Source: an uncultured Ruminiclostridium sp.
GTDB lineage: Bacteria > Bacillota > Clostridia > Oscillospirales > Ruminococcaceae
Direction of reading: 5' to 3'
Assembly: GCA_947623915.1 (NCBI GenBank)
Contig: CANQIB010000001.1
Span: forward strand, 186,001-250,000
Length of the DNA: 64,000 nt
Both the position numbers and the translations under genes were made by a program. The notes under the pieces are model-generated. The model made no database searches. It was not told the DNA's origin and was given only the letters and a program-made list of their open reading frames with translations. Below are positions 45,575-54,489 of the stretch, piece by piece (positions within the stretch are counted from its first letter, which is position 1; each line of letters begins with the position of its first letter).

Positions 45575-47023
45575 TTATTCTTCGCTTTCATCGGGCGCTA
45601 TGCCGTTGCTGTTCTTTACAAGGTCGTTGTAATAATCGACCTGCGAACTGATAACAGGGCTGTTTTCTTCTCTCATCTGAGTCCAGCTCTTGCCGTTCAG
45701 CTCTTCATCGGCAGATACGAAAACAACATTGTCTATCATCTGTCTGAGAATAGTTGCGGATTCGGTATCCATTCCGAAAGGCTCATCAACGACGCCGTTG
45801 AAATCGTCGATGTTTTCAAAGCCGACAAGGAAATCGTACTGTTCTTCGGTGTATTCCTTATCGTTCATAATGCTTTCCTTGGTAGCTTCCTTGAGGGATT
45901 CGTCGGTCTTGCTCAAACGGCAGCAGTTGATAAATACCGTAGCCTGTTTAACGTGTTTCGCACCTGCGGGAACAAGATAGCCGAAGGAATCCATAGTCAT
46001 ATAATATTCATCGGCGCTCGGATCTCTGGGGAACGGAACAAAGAAAATATCAAGAGAGCTGTCCTTGGTCATCAGTTTGGAGTAGTCGGTGATTATCCAT
46101 TTACCCATTGCCTGGAATGCCGACAAACCGTTGGTGATGGGGTCTTTATCAACGTTGATATAAGTTTCGGGGGTTATGGTAAGACCCTCTCTCTTAAGAT
46201 CCTGCATGAAGTTTGCGGCTCTTTCAATATTCGGGTCAACAAGGTTGGACTGGAGCATACCCTCATCGTTTATAGAGATGAGCGGCACGCCGGTCGTATC
46301 GAAGAACGATGTGAAAGTATAGCCGTATAAACCGTTTCTGTCGTCAGAAGAATCAACAAACTTTTGCAGACATTCCTTGAATGAATCCCAGTCCCAATCC
46401 CCGCTGTCGTAAAGATCTTTGGGATCGTCGATGTTTAATTCGCTGAACAGTCCGCGGTTATAAATAAGGAAATAAGGCGAAGCGGTAAAAATCCACGGAT
46501 AGTAATAGTTATGTCCGCCCCATTTGTATTTTTCTATATATTTTTCAAGTCCCGCCCATTGAGGAGCACTCATGTCCATATATTCCTCAAGAGGAGTGAG
46601 CATTGATTTTGACATCATCAAAGGAAATACGTTTTCGGTATAATCTATAAGATCTGGCGCTTCATCCGATGCTATCATGTTAGTAAGTCTGGGAGCGATA
46701 GCGTCCGGGCTTACCACTTTGGGAACGATGGTGCAGCCGTAATTTTCCTGGAAATATTTATATGCCGGTTTTATATCTCCCGCAACGGTAAGATCGTAAT
46801 TTGAGAGATACGACAGCTCTGCCGGCTCAACGTCTTCCTTTTCTATCAATCCGCTAAGCTCGATATCGCTTACATCGACCGGATTGCGCTTATCGTCGTC
46901 AACTGTCGTCTGATTACTTGCTTCGCTGTCCTGCGACGTTGTCGTGTCGTTGACAGAACAAGCCGAAAGGGAAATAAGCGTACTTACGGCAAGCGCAGCC
47001 GCTAAGATCCTTTTTGTTTTCAT
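45575..47023 (-). CDS. Extracellular solute-binding lipoprotein (family 1), copy B
   Basis: This 482-aa paralogue of the 43921 gene has a signal peptide with lipobox LSAC (MKTKRILAAALAVSTLISLS then AC). I start at 47023, which has GGAGG ten bases before it; an in-frame ATG at 47041 would include that ribosome site. The two genes are in tandem on the minus strand, each with its own promoter. They probably arose by duplication and are diverging in ligand. No transporter subunits adjoin them. Confidence 0.9.
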   Translation of the reverse strand: MKTKRILAAALAVSTLISLSACSVNDTTTSQDSEASNQTTVDDDKRNPVDVSDIELSGLIEKEDVEPAELSYLSNYDLTVAGDIKPAYKYFQENYGCTIVPKVVSPDAIAPRLTNMIASDEAPDLIDYTENVFPLMMSKSMLTPLEEYMDMSAPQWAGLEKYIEKYKWGGHNYYYPWIFTASPYFLIYNRGLFSELNIDDPKDLYDSGDWDWDSFKECLQKFVDSSDDRNGLYGYTFTSFFDTTGVPLISINDEGMLQSNLVDPNIERAANFMQDLKREGLTITPETYINVDKDPITNGLSAFQAMGKWIITDYSKLMTKDSSLDIFFVPFPRDPSADEYYMTMDSFGYLVPAGAKHVKQATVFINCCRLSKTDESLKEATKESIMNDKEYTEEQYDFLVGFENIDDFNGVVDEPFGMDTESATILRQMIDNVVFVSADEELNGKSWTQMREENSPVISSQVDYYNDLVKNSNGIAPDESEE

Positions 47024-47171
47024 TTTTTCAAATACCTCCATTTTCGTGTCAAAAAATTACAAAGACAGATATGCCCGCCGCAAATCGAAAATCGAACGAA
47101 AAAGCCGTCGACGCCGATATATATGCAGTTTGGCACATGACCGTAAAGCAGGGGAATACCCCTACAAAATT

Positions 47172-47200
47172 ATTTTACCATAAATAAAAATTTATTTCAA
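47172..47200 (-). promoter_or_regulatory. Promoter of solute-binding protein B
   Basis: On the minus strand TTGAAA and TAAAAT have a 17-nt spacer. The leader is about 145 nt with a small GGGG/CCCC hairpin. No copy of the palindrome of copy A is seen. Confidence 0.65.
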
Positions 47201-47275
47201 TCGTCAATTTGGTTAAATTAAAATGCAATTTTAGTTTATCATGCACAAAAGAAAATTGATAAAAGTTGTGTAATT

Positions 47276-48328
47276 TTACTTATTTTTATCTATAGACTTT
47301 ACCTCTACAGCCGATGAAATAGGATTTTTATTTACCGCGTCGCGCATTTGTTTATTTACGACATGGGTATATATTTGTGTGGTGTTAAGGTTCTCGTGAC
47401 CTAAAACTTCCTTTAAAACACGGACGTCAACGCCGTTTTGATACATAAGCGTCGCGGCGGTATGCCTTAATTTATGAACGGAGATACCTTTGCCGGAAAG
47501 TCCGCATAAACGCAGTCGCGCCTCGATTATCTGTTCAACACGCCGATTTGATATTCTTTTACCAAATTTGCTTACAAAAAGCGCGTTTTCGCCCTTTATA
47601 TCGGGGCGTAATTGCGTATAATTTTTCCATGCCGCCACACATTGATCGTTTAAGTAGACGATACGTTCTTTATTTCCTTTACCAAGCACTTTAACAGAGT
47701 AGAAAACGTTTGTGGTATTATTTTCAGGATCAAATTCGGTATTTTGGATAACGTCGTTCAAATCTATCGCTACCAATTCGCTCAAACGCATACCGCAATT
47801 AAGGAAAAACACGGTCATGCAAAAGTCGCGGTGATCCTGCCAATCTTTCATATCAGAAAAGCCGAGTCTAAGCAACTGTTCGCTTTCATTTAATGTCAAA
47901 TGCTTCGGTAAAGCGTTTTTCGGCGACGGCAGTTCCAAATTAAGCATGGGACTTGCTTTAAACCAATTCTTTTTATTTGTGAGGTATTTATAGAACTGGC
48001 GGAGAGCTACGGCTTTTCTGGCGCGGGCTTTGTCTTGATTTGCGCGTTCGTTTATCGTATAATACAAAAATCCCAAAGCGTCGTTTAATGTGGCGTTTTT
48101 GATAAGCGATTCGTCGATGACGGAAATATCTATTTCGTCAAACTCCGTATCCTTTGGAACCTGACCGTATGTTACCATCATATACTTGAAAAACAGCTTT
48201 AGATCGCTGTAATAGTTTATAACGGTAAGCTGTGAACGATTTTTTATCGCGCTGAGGTAATTAAGATATTCTTTTAAACATTCCGGCGCATCAGATATGT
48301 TATACGTTTTTCCGTTGTTACCAGCCAT
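47276..48328 (-). CDS. Tyrosine recombinase (XerC/XerD-like)
   Basis: This site-specific recombinase of 350 aa has an N-terminal SAM-like core-binding domain (about 10-120) and a catalytic domain with the residues R181 (CGMRLSEL), H285 and R288 (HKLRH), H311 (LGHENL) and Y320 (TQIYTHV) all present. The size and lack of neighbouring phage genes fit a chromosomal Xer-type resolvase. An integrase of a lost element is possible. A promoter lies at 48405-48433. Confidence 0.87.
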   Translation of the reverse strand: MAGNNGKTYNISDAPECLKEYLNYLSAIKNRSQLTVINYYSDLKLFFKYMMVTYGQVPKDTEFDEIDISVIDESLIKNATLNDALGFLYYTINERANQDKARARKAVALRQFYKYLTNKKNWFKASPMLNLELPSPKNALPKHLTLNESEQLLRLGFSDMKDWQDHRDFCMTVFFLNCGMRLSELVAIDLNDVIQNTEFDPENNTTNVFYSVKVLGKGNKERIVYLNDQCVAAWKNYTQLRPDIKGENALFVSKFGKRISNRRVEQIIEARLRLCGLSGKGISVHKLRHTAATLMYQNGVDVRVLKEVLGHENLNTTQIYTHVVNKQMRDAVNKNPISSAVEVKSIDKNK

Positions 48329-48404
48329 ATTATCCCTTTCTCCGCTCCTCTCAATTACGCAAAATATTTATTTTACGCAATTACCTGTATCTTTTCCCCT
48401 CTCT

Positions 48405-48433
48405 AATATATCATTTATCAAAAAGTTTGTCAA
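48405..48433 (-). promoter_or_regulatory. Promoter of the tyrosine recombinase
   Basis: On the minus strand TTGACA and TATATT have a 17-nt spacer. In the leader the 8-mer TTGCGTAA occurs twice, 17-18 bp apart (about 48355-48382), a possible autoregulatory site. Confidence 0.75.
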
Positions 48434-48481
48434 GCAAGCGTTCGATGTGTGACTTTAAACAGTTTTGATAAGCAAAAAATA

Positions 48482-48519
48482 AAAAACCTTGACATTAGCG
48501 TTTTAAGGTCAAGGTTTTT
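48482..48519. terminator. Terminator after radC
   Basis: AAAAACCTTGAC pairs with GTCAAGGTTTTT around a 14-nt loop, just 3' of radC. Confidence 0.88.
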
Positions 48520-48525
48520 GTATGT

Positions 48526-49257
48526 TTAGCGCCAAATATCCGGCAAGGTTTTATTTTCCGCCATCGAATATGTTCCGTCCATGCCGACAATGATATGATC
48601 CGCAAGATAAACGCCGGATTTATCCAGTACGTTGAAAATGTTTCTTGTGACCTGTCGGTCCTCCTGTGACGGGATCTCTGTACCTCTCGGATGATTGTGA
48701 GTAATAATAACTACCGTACAACGTTTATCGGCAATTTTATTTATAAGCGCAAATGTATCAACAAACACCGAGTTGGTGCTTCCTACGCCCAAAAGCTCCT
48801 GTGTCAAAAACCGAAATTCATTGTCCAGAAAGATAACCCTTACTTCTTCACGGTCAACGGTTTTAAACAGACCCGTGCAGTATTCCTTTATTCTATCGGT
48901 GTCATTGAACTTTTCTCCGATTTTTACTTTTTCTTTATTTATTCTGTCTACAACCGCTTTCACAGAAATTATAAGCTGGACCGTTGCGTTTCCCACGCCT
49001 TTTACTTCCAGCAATTCCCTTTCGCTTGCGCGAATAACTCCGCTAAGCGAGCCGAATTTATTTATCAAAGCGTGCGCGATCGGATTAGTATTGACACGCT
49101 TATTTGAATTGAAAAGCAATATTTCCAACAGCTCGTGTGATTCCAACACGTCGGCGCCGCTGTTTCTCAGCTTGTTCAAGATTTTTTGTCTGTGCCCGGA
49201 ATGAACATTTTCGTTAGCTTGACTTGATTTACTATTTTTGCTGCCGGGATCGTTCAT
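48526..49257 (-). CDS. radC: RadC/JAB-domain protein
   Basis: This 243-aa protein has an N-terminal helix-hairpin-helix region (RASERELLEVKGVGNATVQLI) and a C-terminal JAB1/MPN-like metalloprotease fold with the JAMM motif THNHPRGTEIPSQED. Its true role is unclear despite the repair name. GGGAGGA precedes the ATG. It is encoded next to a tyrosine recombinase, as often seen for radC in mobile and chromosomal contexts. Confidence 0.93.
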   Translation of the reverse strand: MNDPGSKNSKSSQANENVHSGHRQKILNKLRNSGADVLESHELLEILLFNSNKRVNTNPIAHALINKFGSLSGVIRASERELLEVKGVGNATVQLIISVKAVVDRINKEKVKIGEKFNDTDRIKEYCTGLFKTVDREEVRVIFLDNEFRFLTQELLGVGSTNSVFVDTFALINKIADKRCTVVIITHNHPRGTEIPSQEDRQVTRNIFNVLDKSGVYLADHIIVGMDGTYSMAENKTLPDIWR

Positions 49258-49316
49258 TTTTTTAATTCCTCCCTGATAATAAATCTTCTGTTAATTGAAT
49301 ATTTTTGAGCTTACTC

Positions 49317-50144
49317 TCAATCGCTGCCGTAAGTTTTCACAGTGACCGTATCTATATAAACGTCCTGCACAGGCTTGCTAAGCTCGCCTTGCGCATTAAG
49401 CTCGACCTCCACCGATGAGATCTTATCAAGCACGTCAAAGCCGTCTACAGTTTGTCCGAACACGGTATAATTCCCGTCAAGCGACATAGAGCCGCCTGCT
49501 TCGTTATATTTTTCGGCAGCGCCGTCCGGCAGATTTTCTATAAAATCCTTTGTATTTGCGTAATATGACGCGTAATACATATAGTAATCATATTCCATCG
49601 TGCCTTCATCATATGATTTGGCGGCGTCCTCGTACATTTTTATCTTATTTTCTATCGTAGGAATGCTGAATGTATCGGCGCTTTGCGGAGTTTTTGAGTT
49701 GACTATATAAAACTGAGTGGTATTTTTTCCCATGGCGTTGGCATAGCACAGCGCTCCGTAAAAATGGCGCATATTGTAGTTGGTTTCAATGCCGAATTCT
49801 TCATACTCCGAATCGTTTTCCGCCATTCCGCCCTGTATCATAAAATCGTCTATTATACGGTGAAACGTCTTTCCGTCATAGAAATGAGCATCGGCGAGCT
49901 TTACGAAATTATCCACACCCTTTGGAGCGGCGTCGGGATAGAGCTTAACGGTAATATCGCCGTAATCCTTGACCGAGATCACCGCGTACAGATCGCCGTT
50001 TTGGAGCGAAACATCGCCTATATTCCCTTCTACCTCGGTATTGGGAGAACCGGTGGAAGACACGGACGTGTTATCGGACGAGCAGCCTGCCGAGCATATT
50101 GCCGCAGTCAGCGCCAGTATCCCCGCAGTTATTATCTTTTTCAT
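49317..50144 (-). CDS. Peptidyl-prolyl cis-trans isomerase (cyclophilin) lipoprotein
   Basis: This 275-aa surface foldase has a lipoprotein signal (lipobox SAGC near residue 21), a linker, then a cyclophilin-type domain (DYGDITVKLYPDAAPKGVDN, FHRIIDDFMIQGG, YTVFGQTVDGFDVLDKI). It has an insert of about 45 residues (KMYEDAAKSY to ENLPDGAAE). I start at 50144 (AAGGAG upstream); a longer in-frame ORF to 50315 includes the promoter region and is not used. It assists folding of exported proteins. Confidence 0.92.
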   Translation of the reverse strand: MKKIITAGILALTAAICSAGCSSDNTSVSSTGSPNTEVEGNIGDVSLQNGDLYAVISVKDYGDITVKLYPDAAPKGVDNFVKLADAHFYDGKTFHRIIDDFMIQGGMAENDSEYEEFGIETNYNMRHFYGALCYANAMGKNTTQFYIVNSKTPQSADTFSIPTIENKIKMYEDAAKSYDEGTMEYDYYMYYASYYANTKDFIENLPDGAAEKYNEAGGSMSLDGNYTVFGQTVDGFDVLDKISSVEVELNAQGELSKPVQDVYIDTVTVKTYGSD

Positions 50145-50181
50145 AATAAGCAACTCCTTATCATTTATCAATACATGGACT

Positions 50182-50210
50182 ATTTTATCAGAAAAACATC
50201 GGAATGTCAA
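50182..50210 (-). promoter_or_regulatory. Promoter of the cyclophilin gene
   Basis: On the minus strand TTGACA and TAAAAT have a 17-nt spacer. Confidence 0.85.
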
Positions 50211-50298
50211 GAACACGGTAACAGATTTTCGGCTGAGGCATATTATGTATTGTGAGCAACAACAAGTGCTTGCTAAAAAAACACGGAGGTTTTCTCTT

Positions 50299-50433
50299 AT
50301 GTGCAACTCTAACAACTACTGGTGGATCATCATCCTTATTCTCCTGTTCAGCTCCAACAACGGCTGTGGCTGCAACAGCATAGGAAACTGCGGCTGCAAC
50401 AATAACAACGACTGCGGCTGCGGCTGCAACTGA
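50299..50433 (+). CDS. 44-residue Cys/Asn/Gly-rich miniprotein with one membrane helix
   Basis: The protein starts MCNSNNYW and has a short hydrophobic helix (WWIIILILLF, about 8-17). The tail is made almost only of Cys, Gly and Asn (GCGC and NCGC units), with ten Cys in all. CGGAGG before the ATG and a GC-rich hairpin after the stop support a real gene. Layout resembles tiny YjcZ/spore-coat type proteins of Firmicutes, but I do not recognise the family. Cys clusters suggest metal binding or disulfide cross-linking. Confidence 0.7.
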   Translation: MCNSNNYWWIIILILLFSSNNGCGCNSIGNCGCNNNNDCGCGCN

Positions 50434-50440
50434 TCCTCTT

Positions 50441-50464
50441 GCCCCGGCACAGCCGGGGCATTTC
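50441..50464 (+). terminator. Hairpin after the Cys-rich miniprotein
   Basis: GCCCCGGC / GCCGGGGC with loop ACA; only a weak T stretch follows. Confidence 0.65.
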
Positions 50465-50651
50465 CCCTGCCTGCGTATGTACAAGCCGTTTGTATAAAAT
50501 CGACAATAAAGCACAATACGGTTTATACTTAATTATTAAAAAGTAATCTAGCAAAACAGCGTCAAAAAGTAGTATAATAGTACACAGACATATAAAAGAA
50601 AACAAAGGTCGAAAGGAGAAACGCTCCCGCTTTAGGAGCGCGATAAGGAAA

Positions 50652-52478
50652 TTGAAAAGAGAAGATCTCAGAAATATTGCTATCATAGCGCACGTCGACC
50701 ACGGAAAAACCACGCTTGTAGACGAAATGCTCAAGCAAGGCGGTGTGTTTAGGGACAATCAGGAAGTAGCCGACCGTGTAATGGACAACAACGAGCTTGA
50801 GCGTGAGCGCGGGATAACCATTCTTGCCAAAAACGCTGCGGTAAAATACAAGGATATAAAAATCAACATCGTGGATACTCCCGGTCACGCCGATTTTTCG
50901 GGTGAGGTAGAACGTATACTTAAAATGGTGAACGGCGTTCTCCTTTTGGTAGACAGCTTTGAGGGGACAATGCCGCAGACAAGGTTCGTGCTTCAAAAAG
51001 CGTTGGAGCTGAAATTGCCTATAATTACGGTAGTAAATAAGACCGACCGTCCCGACGCAAGAAATCACGAAGTTGTGGACGAGGTGCTGGAGCTGCTGTT
51101 GGATCTTGACGCGACCGAGGAGCAGCTCGAAAGTCCGGTCATCTTCTGCTCCGGCAGGAACGGCGTCGCCTCGTATTCTCCCGACAGCATGGGAGAGGAT
51201 TTCAGACCGCTGTTCGATTCTATCGTCGAGCATATTCCCTGCCCCGAAGGCGATCCCGACGGAGAGCTTCAGGTGTTGGTGTCATCGATAGACTATAACG
51301 ATTATGTGGGACGTATAGCCATAGGAAGAATTGAACGCGGTGTTATCAGACAAAATCAGGAAGTAACGGTCTGCGATTACAACGGTACGGTAAAGCCGTT
51401 TAAATCCAAGATAGTAAGTCTGTACACCTTTGACGGAATGGAGCGGCAGCCGGTCACGGAAGCGACAATAGGCGATATTGTGTGCTTTTCGGGAATAGAG
51501 GGCGTTACCATCGGTCAGACGATATGCTCGGCAGACGCTCCCGACCCGCTCCCCTTCGTAAAAATAACCGAGCCTACCGTGGAAATGACATTTTCTGTAA
51601 ACGACAGTCCCTTTGCGGGACGTGAGGGCAAATTCGTGACCTCGCGCCAAATACGCGAAAGACTGCACAGAGAGCTGCTGAAAGACGTTTCGCTCAGAGT
51701 TACCGACAGCGAGGACACCGACTCGTTCAACGTTGCGGGACGCGGAGAGATGCACCTTTCGATACTTATCGAAACGATGCGGCGCGAAGGTTATGAGCTG
51801 TCCGTAAGCACGCCGAGGGTGCTTTTTAAAGAAATAGACGGCGTTCGCTGTGAACCGATAGAACGACTGGTCATCGACGTGCCGGAAAGCTGCGTGGGCT
51901 CAGTCATGGAAAAAATGGGCGTTCGTAAAGCGGAGCTTGTAAAGATGTCGCCTATCGGCAGCAGAACAAGGCTGGAATTTCTGATACCGTCAAGGGGACT
52001 TTTCGGCTACAGGAGCGAATTCCTTACGGATACAAAGGGCGAGGGAGTCATGAACTCGGTATTTGACAGCTATAAGCCGTATATAGGCGAGATACCCACC
52101 CGCGCAGAGGGCGCGCTTATAGCTTTTGAATCGGGCACCGCGGTAACTTACGGCTTGTTTAATGCGCAGGAAAGAGGAACTTTGTTTATAGACGCCGGAG
52201 TAGAAGTATACGAGGGTATGATAGTTGGCGTATCACCCAAAGCCGGCGATATATGCGTCAACGTCTGCAAGAAAAAGCATTTGACTAATACCCGCGCCTC
52301 CGGCAGCGACGACGCGCTTAAACTGATACCGTACCGAAGAATGAGCCTTGAAGAAAGCCTCGAATTTATAAACGACGACGAGCTTGTGGAGGTCACTCCC
52401 AAAAATATCCGTATCCGTAAAAAGATACTAAACAATGAGCTTAGAGCAAAAGATGAGGCGAGAAGAAAAAAGAACTGA
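50652..52478 (+). CDS. typA: GTPase TypA/BipA
   Basis: This translational GTPase is involved in 50S assembly and stress or cold adaptation. The 608-aa protein has G motifs AHVDHGKTT, DTPGHADF and NKTD, EF-G-like domains, and the BipA-specific C-terminal domain (GLFGYRSEFLTDTKGEG onward). The start is TTG 50652 with AAGGAAA before it. A hairpin (CGCTCC/GGAGCG at about 50622-50641) sits just ahead of the ribosome site and could modulate initiation. TATAAT at 50573 is a likely -10 box without a good -35. Confidence 0.95.
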   Translation: MKREDLRNIAIIAHVDHGKTTLVDEMLKQGGVFRDNQEVADRVMDNNELERERGITILAKNAAVKYKDIKINIVDTPGHADFSGEVERILKMVNGVLLLVDSFEGTMPQTRFVLQKALELKLPIITVVNKTDRPDARNHEVVDEVLELLLDLDATEEQLESPVIFCSGRNGVASYSPDSMGEDFRPLFDSIVEHIPCPEGDPDGELQVLVSSIDYNDYVGRIAIGRIERGVIRQNQEVTVCDYNGTVKPFKSKIVSLYTFDGMERQPVTEATIGDIVCFSGIEGVTIGQTICSADAPDPLPFVKITEPTVEMTFSVNDSPFAGREGKFVTSRQIRERLHRELLKDVSLRVTDSEDTDSFNVAGRGEMHLSILIETMRREGYELSVSTPRVLFKEIDGVRCEPIERLVIDVPESCVGSVMEKMGVRKAELVKMSPIGSRTRLEFLIPSRGLFGYRSEFLTDTKGEGVMNSVFDSYKPYIGEIPTRAEGALIAFESGTAVTYGLFNAQERGTLFIDAGVEVYEGMIVGVSPKAGDICVNVCKKKHLTNTRASGSDDALKLIPYRRMSLEESLEFINDDELVEVTPKNIRIRKKILNNELRAKDEARRKKN

Positions 52479-52502
52479 CACTAAAAATAGATATACAACT
52501 TG

Positions 52503-52531
52503 CACCCCCGAAGCGTTTTGTTTCGGGGGTG
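52503..52531. terminator. Bidirectional terminator between typA and birA
   Basis: CACCCCCGAA / TTCGGGGGTG with loop GCGTTTTGT. Confidence 0.85.
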
Positions 52532-53287
52532 TTAAATATATTCACCGTTTAATGCGCGTATATGGACCTCTCCGGCGTTTACGACAAGCTCTCCGCTCTC
52601 GTTTTCACAGATCAATGCGCCGTTCATATTTACAGATTTTGCAAACGCACGAACGTTTTTGCCGTTCAGCGTAAAGCTGACTTCCCTGCCAAGCGTCACG
52701 CACCTTTTGCGGTATTCTTCAATGACCTCAGCCCTATCCGCTTTAATAAGCTCGTCGCAGTTTTTGAGCACTTCCCTCGCGGCTGTCAATTTATCGGTCG
52801 TTTTACCGCAAAGAGAATAAACGGAGGCGGCGTGCGTCAGACCGTTTTGCTCAAAAAAAGACGCGGTTTGATTGAGATTAAGTCCCATACCGCAAATGAC
52901 ATAGGGGGAATTTTGCATTTCGGAACGTTTTATTACGCTTTCGCATAAAATACCACAGGTCTTGCGGTCGCGGCAAATTATGTCGTTTGTCCATTTTATG
53001 CCGAACTCAAGTCCGCACATACTTTCAAAAGCGCGGCTTACGGCAACGGCGCTTATAACCGTCATGAAAACGGGATCGCACAGGCTTTTATATAAAACCG
53101 AAAGAGCTAACATACCTCGGTCAGCCGCCCAACTGTTTCCCCGTCTTCCCCGTCCCGCCGTCTGCATATCGGCGATGACCGCCGTACCGTCCGCAAGGTC
53201 GTTCACATTTTCTTTTATATATGAATTGGTAGACGCAAGCTCGTCAAAGAAAAGCAAAGTATGTCCGCAACACTCAAGCCTGCGCAT
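52532..53287 (-). CDS. birA: Biotin-[acetyl-CoA-carboxylase] ligase (no HTH)
   Basis: This enzyme attaches biotin to carboxyl-carrier proteins. The 251-aa catalytic protein has the biotin/ATP loop AGRGRRGNSW (44-53), LASTNSYIKE and the catalytic KWTNDI. It lacks the N-terminal DNA-binding domain of bifunctional BirA. Its start overlaps the end of the phosphodiesterase gene by 14 bp, so they form an operon. Confidence 0.92.
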   Translation of the reverse strand: MRRLECCGHTLLFFDELASTNSYIKENVNDLADGTAVIADMQTAGRGRRGNSWAADRGMLALSVLYKSLCDPVFMTVISAVAVSRAFESMCGLEFGIKWTNDIICRDRKTCGILCESVIKRSEMQNSPYVICGMGLNLNQTASFFEQNGLTHAASVYSLCGKTTDKLTAAREVLKNCDELIKADRAEVIEEYRKRCVTLGREVSFTLNGKNVRAFAKSVNMNGALICENESGELVVNAGEVHIRALNGEYI

Positions 53288-53768
53288 TGTACTCGATAGC
53301 GACTATATTCATGGTTATCTTATTATCCTCCGATATAGTCAATACTCCGTAAGTCGGCGGTCTTTTATCTCTCGGAGAATCTATACTTCCCGGATTCATT
53401 ATATATATCCCGTCGATAAACTCCGTGCGATAAAGGTGTGTGTGTCCGTATAGGGCTATCTGGCACCCGTTTTGTTTTGCGGTATCTATCAGCAATTCAA
53501 GACCGCGATGAACATCTTGTTCATGCCCGTGTACGCATAATATTTTTATGCCGTTGGCGTTCGCTATCCTTATCGTCTTGTTATCGGCGTAATCGCAGTT
53601 CCCTTTTACAAAAAGAAAACTCTTTTCGGGATGCAGGTTGCGAACATCGTTAAACTCATGTTCACCATCACCCAAATGTATGAACGCGTCGGCGTCAAGA
53701 TTTTTCTCAACAACATATTTGAGCTTATGATAATCTCTGTGAGAATCAGAAACAACTACAATTTTCAT
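53274..53768 (-). CDS. YfcE/MJ0936-type metallophosphoesterase
   Basis: This 164-aa phosphodiesterase has the metal-site motifs SDSHRD, HLGDGEHEF, GNCD, CVHGHEQD and LYGHTH. It likely hydrolyses small phosphodiesters; the natural substrate is not known. It has its own promoter and is coupled to birA. Confidence 0.92.
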   Translation of the reverse strand: MKIVVVSDSHRDYHKLKYVVEKNLDADAFIHLGDGEHEFNDVRNLHPEKSFLFVKGNCDYADNKTIRIANANGIKILCVHGHEQDVHRGLELLIDTAKQNGCQIALYGHTHLYRTEFIDGIYIMNPGSIDSPRDKRPPTYGVLTISEDNKITMNIVAIEYNAQA

Positions 53769-53798
53769 AAACCGAAACCCTCCGTATATGTCAAATAT

Positions 53799-53827
53799 AG
53801 TATAGCATTTTTGTCATGTCCTGTCAA
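53799..53827 (-). promoter_or_regulatory. Promoter of the phosphodiesterase-birA operon
   Basis: On the minus strand TTGACA and TATACT with a 17-nt spacer. Confidence 0.88.
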
Positions 53828-53844
53828 GCAGATAAAAGCGTACA

Positions 53845-53869
53845 TTTTCCGCAAACACAATGCGGAAAA
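53845..53869 (+). other. Hairpin upstream of the small-protein cluster
   Basis: TTTTCCGCA / TGCGGAAAA with loop AACACAA. A TATAAT lies at about 53894 in the sequence before the first small gene, without a clear -35. Confidence 0.55.
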
Positions 53870-53913
53870 ATTCATAAACGCCGAATTACATAATATAATT
53901 TAAGGAGGAAGCT

Positions 53914-54138
53914 ATGAGCAATATCAATTCTTTACTTGAAACGGTAAGCGCAAGATTAGGCACTACGCCTGAAAAGCTGCGGGAGGCGCTCAATTCCGGC
54001 GATCTCTCAAAGGCGATAGGCAATATGTCCGAAAAAGACGCGCAAAAGCTCAACGCCGTGCTGAAAAATCCTGAGCTGGTCAAAAAGGTCATGAACTCCA
54101 AACGGGCTCAGGAGATAAGGAAATCTATGGAAAAATAG
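53914..54138 (+). CDS. 74-residue helical protein of unknown function
   Basis: I do not recognise a named family. The protein is predicted fully helical and polar (SARLGTTPEKLREALNSGDL, then KDAQKLNAVLKNPELVKKVM), resembling small clostridial proteins seen in the same kind of cluster. AAGGAGG precedes the ATG. It is first of four tightly spaced small genes. Confidence 0.8.
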   Translation: MSNINSLLETVSARLGTTPEKLREALNSGDLSKAIGNMSEKDAQKLNAVLKNPELVKKVMNSKRAQEIRKSMEK

Positions 54139-54155
54139 TTTTGTCGGAGGGCGGA

Positions 54156-54473
54156 ATGAACAACATAGACGATGTAATGAATATTCTTATGTCCGCCAAC
54201 AAAAGCGCCGACGGAAACGAAAAGTCCGACAGTACCGACGGCAATAACGACGATGAGCTTTTCGGCGGAATAGACATAGAATCCGTGCTGAAAATAGGAG
54301 AGATAATGTCAAAGCTGAATGAACCCGACAAAAACACTCAGCTCCTTATTGCGCTGAAACCGCATTTGCGGGAAGAAAATCAAGTGAAAATAGATACTGC
54401 CGTCAAGTTGTTTAAGCTCATCTCGCTGTTGCCGTATCTCAGGGACAGCGGACTGTTTGAAAAACTGTTTTAA
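54156..54473 (+). CDS. 105-residue protein, second gene of the small-protein cluster
   Basis: It has an acidic, Asp/Asn-rich N-terminal half and a conserved-looking helical end (LLIALKPHLREENQVKIDTA and then LFKLISLLPYLRDSG). I recall such an end in uncharacterised clostridial proteins. ATG 54156 has GGAGGG before it; the in-frame TTG 54141 contains that site. No function can be assigned. Confidence 0.8.
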   Translation: MNNIDDVMNILMSANKSADGNEKSDSTDGNNDDELFGGIDIESVLKIGEIMSKLNEPDKNTQLLIALKPHLREENQVKIDTAVKLFKLISLLPYLRDSGLFEKLF

Positions 54474-54489
54474 AAGCGAGGAGTAAGTC

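Noticed and set aside
47276-49257. Integrase plus radC as a genomic island
   Set aside because: No attachment repeats or other mobile genes around; the recombinase looks like a chromosomal Xer type.
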